64,000 nt of DNA from Tardiphaga robiniae (GCF_013359755.1 NZ_JABMCJ010000084.1:62001-126000), one strand, 5' to 3'; positions 29,523-38,883 are shown, numbered from the stretch's first letter. A program made the numbers and translations. The notes: generated by a model not told the origin, from the letters alone.

Positions 29523-30686
29523 ATGAAAAGGCCCGTGATCTGGGTCACTGTCACGTTGACGGCGGCTATCGTCGTGACCGCGACCCTTCTGATCGCCACG
29601 ACCACCCGTGGCGAAAACACCTCGTTCGGCTCGTCGGCCGGCAGGCTCGAAGTACAGACCGTCGCCTCCGGTCTCGCTTATCCATGGGCACTGGCGTTTC
29701 TCCCCGAGGGCCGCATGCTCGTTACAGAACGGCCCGGTCGCATCCGTATCGTCTCGCCGCAGGGACAGTTGTCGCCTGCGGTCAAAGGCGTGCCCGAGGT
29801 GATGGCCGTCGGCCAGGGCGGTTTGCTCGACGTCATCACCGACAAGAACTACGCGCAGAACAACACAATCTACTTCTGCTACTCGGAGCGTTCGGGCAGC
29901 GGCGGTCGCACCGCCGTCGCACGCGGTAAGCTCATCGACGGCACTGCACCACGTCTCGACGACATGAAGGTGATCTTTCGCCAGGACGGCCCGCTGTCGT
30001 CGGGCAATCACCACGGCTGCCGTATTGTTCAGGCGCCTGACAGCAACCTGTTTGTTACGCTCGGCGAACACTATAGCGGCCGCGATCAGGCCCAGAGTCT
30101 CGATAATCATCTCGGCAAGCTGATCCGCATCGCGCCGGATGGATCTGTGCCGAAAGACAATCCGCTTGTCGGCCGCGACGGTGCCAGGCCGGAGATCTGG
30201 AGCTACGGTCATCGCAACCAGCAAGGCCTCGCCATCAATCCGGCGACCGGCGACTTGTGGGAGACCGAGCACGGGCCGCGCGGCGGCGATGAAGTGAACA
30301 TCATCGGCAAGGGCAAGAATTACGGCTGGCCTGTGATCGGTTACGGCATCGACTATTCCGGCGCGAAGATCCACGAAACCACGTCGAAGGCGGGCATGGA
30401 GCAGCCGGTGAAATACTGGGTGCCGTCGATCGCCCCGTCCGGCATGACGTTCTATACCGGCGATCTCTTCCCGCGCTGGCGGGGCAGCCTGTTCACCGGC
30501 GCGCTGGCAGGCCAGATGCTGGTGCGGCTCCAGCTCAACGGAAACACCGTCACGTCCGAAGAGCGCGTCCTGCAAAATCTCAACGAACGCATCCGCGACG
30601 TCCGGCAAGGACCGGACGGCGCGCTGTGGCTGCTGACGGATAGTTCGGCAGGACGAATCTTGCGGATTACGCCAGCCGGGAAGTAA
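29523..30686 (+). CDS. PQQ-dependent sugar dehydrogenase (soluble Asd/YliI type)
   Basis: A 387-residue periplasmic protein with an N-terminal signal/anchor segment ([23 protein letters not shown]). The six-bladed propeller of the glucose/sorbosone dehydrogenase family is clear: [27 protein letters not shown] at the first blade, [39 protein letters not shown] (PQQ/Ca region) and [12 protein letters not shown]. It oxidises aldose sugars to lactones with PQQ as cofactor and passes electrons to the respiratory chain. No pqq biosynthesis genes are in the window. Confidence 0.88.
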   Translation: MKRPVIWVTVTLTAAIVVTATLLIATTTRGENTSFGSSAGRLEVQTVASGLAYPWALAFLPEGRMLVTERPGRIRIVSPQGQLSPAVKGVPEVMAVGQGGLLDVITDKNYAQNNTIYFCYSERSGSGGRTAVARGKLIDGTAPRLDDMKVIFRQDGPLSSGNHHGCRIVQAPDSNLFVTLGEHYSGRDQAQSLDNHLGKLIRIAPDGSVPKDNPLVGRDGARPEIWSYGHRNQQGLAINPATGDLWETEHGPRGGDEVNIIGKGKNYGWPVIGYGIDYSGAKIHETTSKAGMEQPVKYWVPSIAPSGMTFYTGDLFPRWRGSLFTGALAGQMLVRLQLNGNTVTSEERVLQNLNERIRDVRQGPDGALWLLTDSSAGRILRITPAGK

Positions 30687-30693
30687 GCGGTCG

Positions 30694-31050
30694 TTACGAC
30701 CACTTGTGGAAAATGAAGAACGCCCCGAGCGCGATGAAGGCAAAGCCCAGCGCGTGATTCCAGCCGAGCGGCTCCTTCAGATACAGCACCGAAAATGCAG
30801 CAAACACGACCAGCGTGATGACTTCCTGCATCGTCTTGAGCTGGGCGGCATTGTAGACTTCGCTGCCCCAGCGGTTGGCGGGCACCGCCAGCCAATATTC
30901 GAAGAAGGCAATGCCCCAGCTCACCATGATGACGAGGGGCAACGAGTGATCCTTGAATTTGAGATGGCCATACCAAGCGAAGGTCATGAAGATATTCGAG
31001 GCCAGCAGCATCAAAATCGGCAGCAGCAGCGGCGGAATGGTGAAGGGCAT
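30694..31050 (-). CDS. DMT-superfamily-like small membrane protein (DUF486)
   Basis: A 118-residue protein with four hydrophobic helices and the DUF486 landmarks NIFMTFAWYGHLKF, WGIAFFEYWLAVPANRWG and LKTMQEVITLVVFAAFSVLYLKEPL. The family looks like a half-size drug/metabolite transporter; substrate unknown. The start at 31050 (MPFTIPP) is more likely than 31086. It converges with the sugar dehydrogenase gene, 7 bp apart. Confidence 0.84.
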   Translation of the reverse strand: MPFTIPPLLLPILMLLASNIFMTFAWYGHLKFKDHSLPLVIMVSWGIAFFEYWLAVPANRWGSEVYNAAQLKTMQEVITLVVFAAFSVLYLKEPLGWNHALGFAFIALGAFFIFHKWS

Positions 31051-31257
31051 TCGATCGGGGTCCTTTTTAAATCCCGGCGCTAACATTCAGGGGCCGGCGC
31101 CGGTTCCGGTGGCATCGATAGCATTTGAAGCGAACAAGGGGAAAATGATGCCGGGCTCTTCACGCGCCGTTAGCTATACCGCCGGGAAATTGTGGGCCTT
31201 TTTGCAACCAGAGGCCAACCTGCGTTTCTTACCTTTGTACGGACACAGGTACGACCG

Positions 31258-31854
31258 ATGCAGTACGATTGGCGACTGATTCTCGATCCGGGAATTGAAA
31301 CGGCGATCATTGTGATCGCAGCCGTCGGGATTACTTTGGCAATCCGCCTCTTCCGGCTGCGACGCGCGGCACGGGCCCGCGAGAACGAGCAGCACGCCAC
31401 TGCCCAGCGCCTTTCGGCTGCACTTGACCAGATCGATATCGGTGTCGTGCTTCTCAATGCCGACACCCGCGCCGAATTCATCAACCGCGCCTTCCGCGAC
31501 TACTTCACGCTCCCCGACGAGAAGGCTGACAGCAAGCCGCCGCTGATCGCGCTGATGTATCACGCGCGCGATATCCACGCTTACGCCCTCCCCGACGACG
31601 AGGTCGACAGCTTCATCGCCAGGCGCGTCGAGATGATCCGCGCCGGCACTTCCACGCCGACGACGTTGCGCCTCGCCAATGGCCGGGTGCTGCGGATGAG
31701 TTGCGCCGTGCTGCCCGATGGCGGGCGGATGCTGAGCTACACTCCGGTGACCGACCTCATTCGTCACACCGACGAGCTCTCCGAGCGCGACTATTATCTG
31801 GCGCTCCGCGAAGGCGACGTGTTCAGCTCCCACCGGCTGGACGCGGCCGAATAG
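31258..31854 (+). CDS. Membrane-anchored PAS domain protein
   Basis: A 198-residue protein: one N-terminal TM helix (IETAIIVIAAVGITLAIRLF), a short linker rich in Arg/Ala, then a single PAS fold (LSAALDQIDIGVVLLNADTRAEFINRAFRDYF ... LRLANGRVLRMSCAVLPDGGRML). There is no kinase, GGDEF or HTH output domain. ATG 31258 is favoured; a longer frame opens at 31192. It may act as a sensor subunit that binds another protein, but no partner gene is adjacent. It ends 223 bp upstream of the acyltransferase. Confidence 0.72.
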   Translation: MQYDWRLILDPGIETAIIVIAAVGITLAIRLFRLRRAARARENEQHATAQRLSAALDQIDIGVVLLNADTRAEFINRAFRDYFTLPDEKADSKPPLIALMYHARDIHAYALPDDEVDSFIARRVEMIRAGTSTPTTLRLANGRVLRMSCAVLPDGGRMLSYTPVTDLIRHTDELSERDYYLALREGDVFSSHRLDAAE

Positions 31855-32042
31855 GGCGCAATGCCACCTGTGGATATCCCGGGTTGTCATGGCGATGTCA
31901 CTCGCCCCGGCTAGGCTCCTCATGCAGCCGGTTGCTTCCCCCCGTCGCCAATCGGGTGCTTCCCCAGCGGTCTCCGTCAGTTGCCGCGCTGACCGGGACC
32001 GCTTCTTTTTGCCGTGGTTTCTCTTAATTCAAGCAACTGACT

Positions 32043-32071
32043 TTGCCTGCGGAAGTCGGCCCCGGTATAAT
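32043..32071 (+). promoter_or_regulatory. Sigma70-type promoter with start site at the ATG (leaderless)
   Basis: TTGCCT (32043-32048), a 17-bp spacer and TATAAT (32066-32071). Transcription would begin about 7 bp downstream, at or next to the ATG at 32078. No Shine-Dalgarno is visible there, so a leaderless mRNA is predicted. Confidence 0.6.
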
Positions 32072-32077
32072 AAACCC

Positions 32078-32932
32078 ATGATCCGTTTCGCCGCCGTCCT
32101 GATCTCCTTGACCATGCTGACGCTGCTGCTGGCGCCGTTTCAGCTGATCGCACTGGCCTTCGGCCTGCGCTGGCAGCGGAGTATTCCGCATCTGTTTCAC
32201 CGCGTGCTTTGCGCATTGATCGGGGTGCGCATTCACGAAGTCGGCAAGCGGACGACGGACACGCCGGTCCTGATCCTCTCCAATCACGTCTCATGGCTCG
32301 ACATCATCATCATCGGCGCCAGGGCGCCCGTGGTGTTCGTCGCCAAGAGCGAAGTTGCCAAATGGCCCGTGTTCGGCTGGCTCGCCAAACTGCAGCGCAC
32401 GATTTTTGTCGAGCGCGAACGCCGGCAGAAGACCGGCGCGACGGCGCAGGAAATCGGCGACCGCATGCTGTCCGGTGACGCGGTGGTCCTGTTCGCGGAG
32501 GGTACCTCCAGCGACGGCATGCGCGTGCTGCCGTTTCGCTCGGCACTGGTCGGCTCGGTGCATCACGCGCTCGGCGATTCCACGCATCACAAAGAGATCA
32601 CGGTGCAGCCGATGTCGATCGCCTATGTCGGCTTCGGTGGATTGCCGGTCGGCCGCGCCTTTCGCGAAAACGTGGCGTGGTATGGCGACATCGATCTGAT
32701 CCCGCATTTCATCGGCATCCTGTCGTCGGGCGCCATCGACGTCGTCGTAAGCTGGGGCGAAGCCGTCGCCTATGACATGTCCGCTGATCGCAAGACCATC
32801 ACGCGTAACGCGGAAAACGCTGTACGGCGCATGACATCCGCAGCCCTGCGCGCCGGCCCGCCGCGGAAGACCCCGACCGCCGCGCCCGCACCCGAAGTTC
32901 AAACGCCCGAGTCCGCTTCCGCAATCGCCTGA
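32078..32932 (+). CDS. 1-acyl-sn-glycerol-3-phosphate acyltransferase (PlsC-like)
   Basis: A 284-residue membrane-bound acyltransferase: N-terminal TM (AAVLISLTMLTLLLAPFQLIALAF), the catalytic HX4D motif in SNHVSWLD (His70, Asp75), the phosphate-binding EGTSSDG (141-147), and a Pro/Ala-rich C-terminal tail (about 255-284). It makes phosphatidic acid or acylates a related lipid such as lyso-ornithine lipid (OlsA-type); sequence alone does not decide. The start is fixed by the promoter placement and by MIRFAAVL at the TM helix; a longer frame from 31889 is rejected. Confidence 0.87.
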   Translation: MIRFAAVLISLTMLTLLLAPFQLIALAFGLRWQRSIPHLFHRVLCALIGVRIHEVGKRTTDTPVLILSNHVSWLDIIIIGARAPVVFVAKSEVAKWPVFGWLAKLQRTIFVERERRQKTGATAQEIGDRMLSGDAVVLFAEGTSSDGMRVLPFRSALVGSVHHALGDSTHHKEITVQPMSIAYVGFGGLPVGRAFRENVAWYGDIDLIPHFIGILSSGAIDVVVSWGEAVAYDMSADRKTITRNAENAVRRMTSAALRAGPPRKTPTAAPAPEVQTPESASAIA

Positions 32933-33028
32933 GCGCCCGCGCGACTGCCATGATGCAGCGCGTCTTGCTGCGCGATGAGGCGCGCGCCATAACCTTGGTC
33001 CGCGCTTCCCTCACAAGGCACACTCATC

Positions 33029-33970
33029 ATGGAAATCCGCAATCTCGGCCGCTCCGGCCTTCGCGTCTCCGCCGTCGGTCTCGGCTGCAACAATTTCGGC
33101 CAGCGCACCGATCTGGAGACCGCGCGCAAGGTCATCCACAAGGCGATCGATCTCGGCATCACGCTGTTCGACACCGCCGACATCTATGCCGGCATGGGCG
33201 GCTCCGAGACGGTGCTGGGTGAAGTGCTGGGCGATCGCCGCAAGGACATCGTACTCGCGACGAAATACTGCAAGCCGATGAGCAATGACGGCAGCAAGCA
33301 GGGCGCCTCGCGCCGCTACATCATGAGCGCCGTCGAGGCCAGCCTAAGGAGGCTGAAGACTGACTATATCGATCTGTATCAACAGCACGATTACGATGCG
33401 CTGACGCCCATCGAAGAGACGCTGCGCACGCTCGACGACCTCGTGCGTCAGGGCAAGGTGCGCTATATCGGCAATTCCAACTTCCCGGCTTGGCGCATCG
33501 CCGAAGCCGAGATGGCCGCGCGCCAGATGGGCGTCGCGCCCTTCGTGTCGTGCCAGGACGAATACAGTCTCGTCGTCCGCGACATCGAGAAGGACCTGCT
33601 GCCGGCCGCGCAGCATTTCAATCTCGGCCTGCTGCCGTTCTTCCCGCTCGCCGGCGGCATGCTGACCGGTAAATATGCCGGCCTGAAGAACGTCCCCGCC
33701 GATACGCGCTTCGGCAAGACCCCCTATATGCAGGAGCGCTATCTGAACCCGCGCAACATCGCCTTGGTCGATCAACTGCAGGCCTTCGTCAGCGCGCGCG
33801 GCCATTCGATGCTTGAGCTCGCCTTCTCGTGGCTCGCCGCCCGCCCGCAAGTCTCCAGCGTCATCGCCGGCGCATCATCGCCCGAGCAGATCGAGCAAAA
33901 TGTGAAGGCGGCGCAGTGGAAGCTGACGGCGGAGGAGATGACGGAGATCGACGGGATTACGCTGGGGTAG
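33029..33970 (+). CDS. Aldo/keto reductase
   Basis: A 313-residue NADPH-dependent reductase of the AKR superfamily. The tetrad is visible: Asp48 and Tyr53 in FDTADIYAG, Lys79 in LATKYC, His120 in DLYQQHDYD. The TIM-barrel cofactor end VSSVIAGASSPEQIEQN is typical of the Tas/YghZ-like branch. It reduces aldehydes or ketones; the physiological substrate is unknown. Transcription ends toward a palindromic repeat at 33984. Confidence 0.9.
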   Translation: MEIRNLGRSGLRVSAVGLGCNNFGQRTDLETARKVIHKAIDLGITLFDTADIYAGMGGSETVLGEVLGDRRKDIVLATKYCKPMSNDGSKQGASRRYIMSAVEASLRRLKTDYIDLYQQHDYDALTPIEETLRTLDDLVRQGKVRYIGNSNFPAWRIAEAEMAARQMGVAPFVSCQDEYSLVVRDIEKDLLPAAQHFNLGLLPFFPLAGGMLTGKYAGLKNVPADTRFGKTPYMQERYLNPRNIALVDQLQAFVSARGHSMLELAFSWLAARPQVSSVIAGASSPEQIEQNVKAAQWKLTAEEMTEIDGITLG

Positions 33971-33983
33971 TTGCGCGCAGATT

Positions 33984-34167
33984 CTTCCCCTCTCCCCCAG
34001 CGCGGCAACGCCGCGCGCCGCGGGAGAGGGTGGATCGAAGGCGCGAAGCGCGTTCGAGCCGGGAGTGGGCTCCATTGCGCTTACGGCCAGACCCTCTCCC
34101 GCCTTCGCTTCGCTCAGGCACCCTCTCCCACGGCGCGGAGCTTCGCTCCGCTGGGGGAGAGGGGAAG
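33984..34167. repeat. 184-bp palindromic element with 19-bp terminal inverted repeats
   Basis: CTTCCCCTCTCCCCCAGCG (33984-34002) is perfectly inverted at 34149-34167. Inside are further inverted pieces (GCGCGGC/GCCGCGC, ACCCTCTCCC copies at both sides). The element fills the convergent gap between the aldo/keto reductase and DUF1501 genes. It is not coding and is of the same type as the serC-serA spacer repeats. Confidence 0.8.
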
Positions 34168-34175
34168 CAAGAAAG

Positions 34176-35396
34176 CTACCCCACCAATCCCTTGGCCGGC
34201 TTCACCAACGCACTGTCAGGAAACACCTGCTCGGCCAGTGCACGCTCGCTGATGCCGAGGTGATCGTGCAGCACGCCCTTGAAGATCGCGCGCAGGTCGG
34301 TCGTCGGGGCGAGATCGCGGGATTCATAGAGCTTGCCATTCGCAAGGCCGGGCCAGTCCGCAATCACGCGGCCGCCCTTGATCGCGCCACCCGCAAGCAA
34401 CGCAATCGTGCCGGTACCGTGGTCGGTGCCGGCAGTGCCGTTGATCTTGGCGGTGCGGCCGAACTCCGTGGCCACCACTACCACCGTGTCACGCCAATGC
34501 GGCCCAAGCCCGCTCTCGAATTCCGCCAGTGCGCCATCGAGACCGCCGAGCAATTGCGCGAGGCGCCCGACCGGCCCGCCTTCCTGCGCATGGGTGTCCC
34601 ATCCATCGAAGGCGAGCGCCGCGATGCGCGGGCCATCATCGGCAGCCATCAGCTTCGCCGCGCCGCGTGCGACCTGGCGCATCGCCGCTACGGCATTGCC
34701 GCCGCCCTTCGGTTTCATCTCGTCGCCAACGGCAATCTTGTCGAGCTTCAGGCCCTGCGACAGCGCCGTCGCCAAAGCGGGATCGCGATCCTGATAGAGT
34801 TGCATCAGCCGCATCGCCGTATCATCGGCCGCGTTGGGCAGATTGACCGGCGCCCAGCCAACCGTCGGCGCGGCGCCGCGGAGCACCAGCGGCGTGGTCG
34901 GTCCGATCGCAAGACCGGACGAGACGCGTTCGCCACGCGGTAGCGCTTCGATGGCGCGATTGAGCCAGCCCGACTGCACGCGGCCGGGGCCGGCATAGCC
35001 GCTCTCCAGCACGTCCTGGCCGTCGAAATGCGAACGTTCGCGATAGGACGTCGCCACCGCATGGACCACGGCAGCTTTCTTGTCGCCATACATCCGCGCA
35101 AATTCCGGCATCGCTGGATGCATGCCGAAGAACGAGTCCAGCGCGATGGCTGCGTTCGGGCCATCCTTCGCCAGCGCGATCGAGCCGTGCAGACCGGCAT
35201 AATCGGGATCGCCGAGCGGCGCGACGGTGGCCAGACCATCGAGCGCGCCGCGCAGGATCACCACGATCAGGCGCGGATCGCGCGCGTCGGCGGCCCTAGC
35301 GAATTTCGGCAGATAGGCCCAGGCGGCAAAGGCCGCGCCTGATAACAGAAGCGAGCGGCGTGTGGGGCCGAGCATGCGGCTTTCACAGCAGTCCAT
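34176..35396 (-). CDS. DUF1501 family Tat-exported protein
   Basis: A 406-residue protein with a twin-arginine signal (GPTRRSLLLSGAAFAAWAYLPKFARA). The body is the DUF1501 (sulfatase/alkaline-phosphatase-like) family: LIVVILRGALDGLATVAPLGDP, GWDTHAQEGG, VVVVATEFGRTAKINGTAGTDHGTGTIALLAGG. ATG 35396 is well spaced from AGAGGAG; an ATG two codons earlier overlaps the DUF1800 stop. DUF1501 and DUF1800 pairs are widespread, are thought to act together in the periplasm, and have no known reaction. Confidence 0.87.
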   Translation of the reverse strand: MDCCESRMLGPTRRSLLLSGAAFAAWAYLPKFARAADARDPRLIVVILRGALDGLATVAPLGDPDYAGLHGSIALAKDGPNAAIALDSFFGMHPAMPEFARMYGDKKAAVVHAVATSYRERSHFDGQDVLESGYAGPGRVQSGWLNRAIEALPRGERVSSGLAIGPTTPLVLRGAAPTVGWAPVNLPNAADDTAMRLMQLYQDRDPALATALSQGLKLDKIAVGDEMKPKGGGNAVAAMRQVARGAAKLMAADDGPRIAALAFDGWDTHAQEGGPVGRLAQLLGGLDGALAEFESGLGPHWRDTVVVVATEFGRTAKINGTAGTDHGTGTIALLAGGAIKGGRVIADWPGLANGKLYESRDLAPTTDLRAIFKGVLHDHLGISERALAEQVFPDSALVKPAKGLVG

Positions 35397-35398
35397 CG

Positions 35399-36892
35399 TC
35401 ATCTCCTCTGAAATTCCGGCGACATCAGCAGCAACGTCAGTGCCTGCTGCCGCGTCTCCGCGCGCGCGATCGTCTGTCGTGTTTCGGATGAGGCCGCCTC
35501 GCCGGCGACCACGTCGAGCATCTCGCGCGGATCGATACTGTCGGGAATGCGCGACGAAACCTGTGCGGCGAGATCGAGCCGCAGCTTCATGCCTTCGGGC
35601 ACGGCCCAGGCGGCATTGCCGTCCGGAAAGCCGTTCGGCCCCGGCGGTGTCCAGAGCGGCTGGCCAAGCGTCTGCAGTCCCGCAAAGTAACGGCCGGGAT
35701 CTTCCGGGATGCGCGCCAGCAGGCGGCCGGTGGAGATCAGATATTCATAGGGCGTGCGCAGCTTGGCCATCGGCATCTGCCAGGCTTCACTGGAATCGAG
35801 CAGCGCAAGCGCCAGCGCCTTCAGATCGCCGTCGGTCTTTTTGAACACCCCTTCCAGCCGCGCCAGCAGTGCCGGCGGCGGCGCATCAGCCACGAAATGC
35901 TGCGCGAATTTCCTGGCGATGAATGTCGCCGCCGATGGATGGCGTGCGAGATCGGCGAGCGCGGCTTCGCCTTGCGCCACGCCGGTGTCGTCATAGGTCT
36001 TGCCCAGCAATTGCTGCGGCCCCGGTTCATGCGCATTGGCGTTGAAGGCAAAACTGCCGGGGGTGCCGATCTTTCCTTCGCGGCCGGCAAAGGTCCAGCC
36101 GGTGATGATGCGCGCCAGCGACGTCACATCGGCCTGCGTGTAACCACCGCCGACGCCGAGCGTATGCAGCTCCATGATCTCGCGTGCGAGATTTTCATTG
36201 AGGCCGCGCTTGCCCCTCTCACCGGCTTTCGAATTCGGGCCGATCGATTGCTGGTTGTCGAGAAAGAACAGCATCGCCGGATGCTGTTCGACGGCTTTCA
36301 GCATGTCGGCAAATTTGCCCAGCACATAGGGGCGGATCGCCTCGCGTTCGAAGGAGCCAGCCCACATCCGCGCCGGGTCGCCCTTGCTGGCCGAGATGCA
36401 GAAATGGTTCGACCAGAACACGACGAGGCGTTCGACAAAGCCACCCTCGGTAATGGTCGCGCGCTGGATCCGCGCCAGCGCTTCTGCACGATAGGTCTTC
36501 TGCACCACATTCGGCGGCAGCGCGACGGCCGGCGGCGGCTTCGGTGCGTCAGGCTGCACTGTCATGGTGGTGTTGCCGGTCATCGCGGGAGCTTCCGGCT
36601 TCCTGTCCATCGCAGCCGGCGGCGCTTCGACCGGCACCAGCCCCGGCGTCTTCAGCGCCGCCTCGCGTGCCGTTTTCACTTCGAGCTGATAGGCGAACAT
36701 CGCCTGCCCCAGCTCGGTCGTGGATTGCAGGCCAGGCAATTCCAGCAGCGCCGCATTGGGGCGCGCCAGCTCGGCCTTCACGAAGCCGCGGGGATCGGAG
36801 GCCGCATTGACGATGTCGCCGGAAGCGCCACCCCGCGCGCCAAAACCGAATCGGTTCAGCGCGATCAGCGCACCTTGCGGGTCGCGGGCCAT
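35399..36892 (-). CDS. DUF1800 family protein
   Basis: A 497-residue protein. The N-terminus ALIALNRFGFGARGG and the core VVFWSNHFCISASKG, NENLAREIMELHTLGVGGGYTQADV and FIARKFAQHFV are the DUF1800 hallmarks. A Pro/Ala-rich insertion at about 95-145 differs from many homologues. The start at 36892 has GAGGGAAA upstream. It is translationally linked to DUF1501. The pair's substrate is unknown. Confidence 0.87.
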   Translation of the reverse strand: MARDPQGALIALNRFGFGARGGASGDIVNAASDPRGFVKAELARPNAALLELPGLQSTTELGQAMFAYQLEVKTAREAALKTPGLVPVEAPPAAMDRKPEAPAMTGNTTMTVQPDAPKPPPAVALPPNVVQKTYRAEALARIQRATITEGGFVERLVVFWSNHFCISASKGDPARMWAGSFEREAIRPYVLGKFADMLKAVEQHPAMLFFLDNQQSIGPNSKAGERGKRGLNENLAREIMELHTLGVGGGYTQADVTSLARIITGWTFAGREGKIGTPGSFAFNANAHEPGPQQLLGKTYDDTGVAQGEAALADLARHPSAATFIARKFAQHFVADAPPPALLARLEGVFKKTDGDLKALALALLDSSEAWQMPMAKLRTPYEYLISTGRLLARIPEDPGRYFAGLQTLGQPLWTPPGPNGFPDGNAAWAVPEGMKLRLDLAAQVSSRIPDSIDPREMLDVVAGEAASSETRQTIARAETRQQALTLLLMSPEFQRR

Positions 36893-37014
36893 CGGGTTTC
36901 CCTCACTCTGCCTTCGTCCTATGATGCATTGGAACATCAAAGGCGACACCCCAGATATACGGGTGGAACAGATGAACCCGGCATGAAAATCGCGCTGAAA
37001 TTTGGGCTGCTTTC

Positions 37015-37218
37015 ATGAATTATCGGACAGAAACTGCACAGCCGCTCAGCCGCCGCCCCACCTGTTCGGACTGCGGGACTGAATTCGGCTGCGACCTGTC
37101 CGGCAATTGCTGGTGCGCCGAGGAGACCGCGAAACTGCCGATGCCGACCACAGGCGGCGATTGCCTGTGCCGCGACTGCCTGCGCGCGAAGGCAGCGGCA
37201 GCGCACGCCACGACCTGA
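37015..37218 (+). CDS. Cysteine-rich CWC family protein
   Basis: A 67-residue protein with Cys pairs CSDCGTEFGC ... NCWC ... CLCRDCL, the pattern of the cysteine-rich CWC family. It probably binds a metal such as zinc. It carries no signal peptide. It is divergent from DUF1800. The function is unknown. Confidence 0.72.
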   Translation: MNYRTETAQPLSRRPTCSDCGTEFGCDLSGNCWCAEETAKLPMPTTGGDCLCRDCLRAKAAAAHATT

Positions 37219-37271
37219 CGGACGTGCTGATCCGCATGGCGCGCGATTGCGCATCGGCTCCCGCAGCCTGC

Positions 37272-38744
37272 TTACACCATGCCCGCGCTGCGCCGGTCAC
37301 GATCGGGTTGCGCATAGTAGCTGCGCTTGGCTTGCAGCATTTCCATATCGGCGCGCTTGACCACGGCTTCGAGCCGCTCGCCCGTCCGGCTGGTGGCAAT
37401 CCCGGTGGAGAGGCTCAGCGTCAGATCCGGATAGTACTGGTTGTTGACCTCGATCAGTCGCGCCAGCGAGGCAAGTACAGCTTCGCCGCCGGCAGCATCG
37501 ACTCCGGGCAGCAAGATGGCGAATTCGTCGCCGCCTATGCGCGACACCGTCGCCGGCTTTTCGACCAGTTCGCCGAACACTTCACCGGCCCGGCGCAGCA
37601 ACCCGTCGCCGGCGGCATGGCCAAGATCGTCATTGGCAGTCTTCAGCGCGTTAAGATCGGCAACGATCACGGTGACCGGTTGCGATCCCTTGCGTTCGAG
37701 CCGGTTGAGTTCGTCCACGAAGAACGAGCGGTTCGTCGTGCGCGTCAATACGTCGTGGGTGCCGAGATATTCCAGATAGGCTTCCGCCTTCTTGCGCGCG
37801 GTGATGTCGGTCAGCGCGACCTGCACCTGTGACCAGTCGCGCTCATGCCCGGGCAACACCGAGAACTGCAGCAGCAGATGCAGCTTGGTGCCGTCGAGCG
37901 CGTAGTTGACGACCTCGCGCTGCTGGAACAGCTTGCCCTCCCACAAGTCGATCAACTGTTCGCGGAAATGCGGCTCCATCTCGTCGCGAAACACATCCGA
38001 CAATTGACGGAGCAACGTGTCCTTGTCGGGCGCGCCGAACAATTCCAGCGTACGACTGTTGACATCGAGCACACGGATCTCGCTCATGCAGCGCAAAACG
38101 AATTCCTCGTGCACATCCGTGAACACGCGAAAATCCTCGATGCCCCGCGCGCGAACGTCGTCCACCAGGCGCTTGACGCCGCTGAAATCCTCGACCCACA
38201 GCGACACCGGCGAATGCGCGAACAGGCCGAACGCATAATTCTCGCTCTCCGCGAGGCGACGGCGCGCGCCTTCGCGTTCGGTCACATCCTCGATGGCGAT
38301 CATCACGCGATCCCAGCGCTCTTCGTGCCCGGGAAGAACAATGCCGTGCAGCTGGATGTCGAGGCGCTCGCCTTTGAGCGTGTAGTTGACCGTATGGCTG
38401 GAAAAATGATTCCGACCGCTCCAGAGCTGGGCAAGTTCTGACACATGACTCTTGAACGTATCGTCGCGCATCACCAGGCCGAGACTGAGCGTCAGGTGAG
38501 ACAGGTCGCGCGCGCCGAACAGTGACAGCGTCTTGCGATTGACCTTGAGAATGCGGATGTGCTGCGAGCACTCACGGACCCGTTCGGGATTGGCGAGCAG
38601 GAATGTCTCGATGTCGTCGACGCCCTGCGCCTGCCATTGTTCGAACAGCCCCCTCACATCGCTGTAGTCCTCGATCCAGAGCGAGACCGGGGCAAGATCG
38701 AACATCACGGCATCGTCGGCGAGATTGGTAGGCGGAACGGACAT
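37272..38744 (-). CDS. Diguanylate cyclase with duplicated PAS domains
   Basis: A 490-residue soluble protein: PAS-like repeat 1 (about 14-155, APVSLWIEDYSDVRGLFEQW), PAS-like repeat 2 (about 177-310, SPVSLWVEDFSGVKRLVDDV), then GGDEF (about 325-480) with an intact active site RIGGDEFAI (GGDEF at 404-408). The PAS halves are clearly a tandem duplication. The RxxD inhibitory site is missing five residues before GGDEF (EKPA there), so product feedback inhibition is not expected. It makes c-di-GMP from GTP in response to an unknown cue. A 12-bp inverted repeat lies upstream. Confidence 0.9.
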   Translation of the reverse strand: MSVPPTNLADDAVMFDLAPVSLWIEDYSDVRGLFEQWQAQGVDDIETFLLANPERVRECSQHIRILKVNRKTLSLFGARDLSHLTLSLGLVMRDDTFKSHVSELAQLWSGRNHFSSHTVNYTLKGERLDIQLHGIVLPGHEERWDRVMIAIEDVTEREGARRRLAESENYAFGLFAHSPVSLWVEDFSGVKRLVDDVRARGIEDFRVFTDVHEEFVLRCMSEIRVLDVNSRTLELFGAPDKDTLLRQLSDVFRDEMEPHFREQLIDLWEGKLFQQREVVNYALDGTKLHLLLQFSVLPGHERDWSQVQVALTDITARKKAEAYLEYLGTHDVLTRTTNRSFFVDELNRLERKGSQPVTVIVADLNALKTANDDLGHAAGDGLLRRAGEVFGELVEKPATVSRIGGDEFAILLPGVDAAGGEAVLASLARLIEVNNQYYPDLTLSLSTGIATSRTGERLEAVVKRADMEMLQAKRSYYAQPDRDRRSAGMV

Positions 38745-38782
38745 AGAGACCTTGGCGCGTGAGACAGCGTGAATCGTTGAGG

Positions 38783-38813
38783 TATTCCCTTATAGCGAGA
38801 GTTACAGGGAATA
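38783..38813. promoter_or_regulatory. Operator-like inverted repeat upstream of the cyclase gene
   Basis: TATTCCCT (38783-38790) and AGGGAATA (38806-38813) are a perfect inverted repeat 15 bp apart. They extend to GAGG...CCTC with a one-base bulge. The pair lies about 40-70 bp upstream of the GGDEF gene, where a promoter would be. Confidence 0.45.
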
Positions 38814-38855
38814 TCCTCGGATTTTCACGAAGGCACCAAGCACCATCGAGAACAA

Positions 38856-38883
38856 CGCTGGTATGCGGACATGAATACCAGCG
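38856..38883 (-). terminator. Hairpin downstream of GST gene
   Basis: A 9-bp perfect inverted repeat (CGCTGGTAT / ATACCAGCG) with a 10-base loop. On the minus strand it is followed by TTGTTCTC. It starts about 33 bp past the GST stop and is a plausible terminator. Confidence 0.5.
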
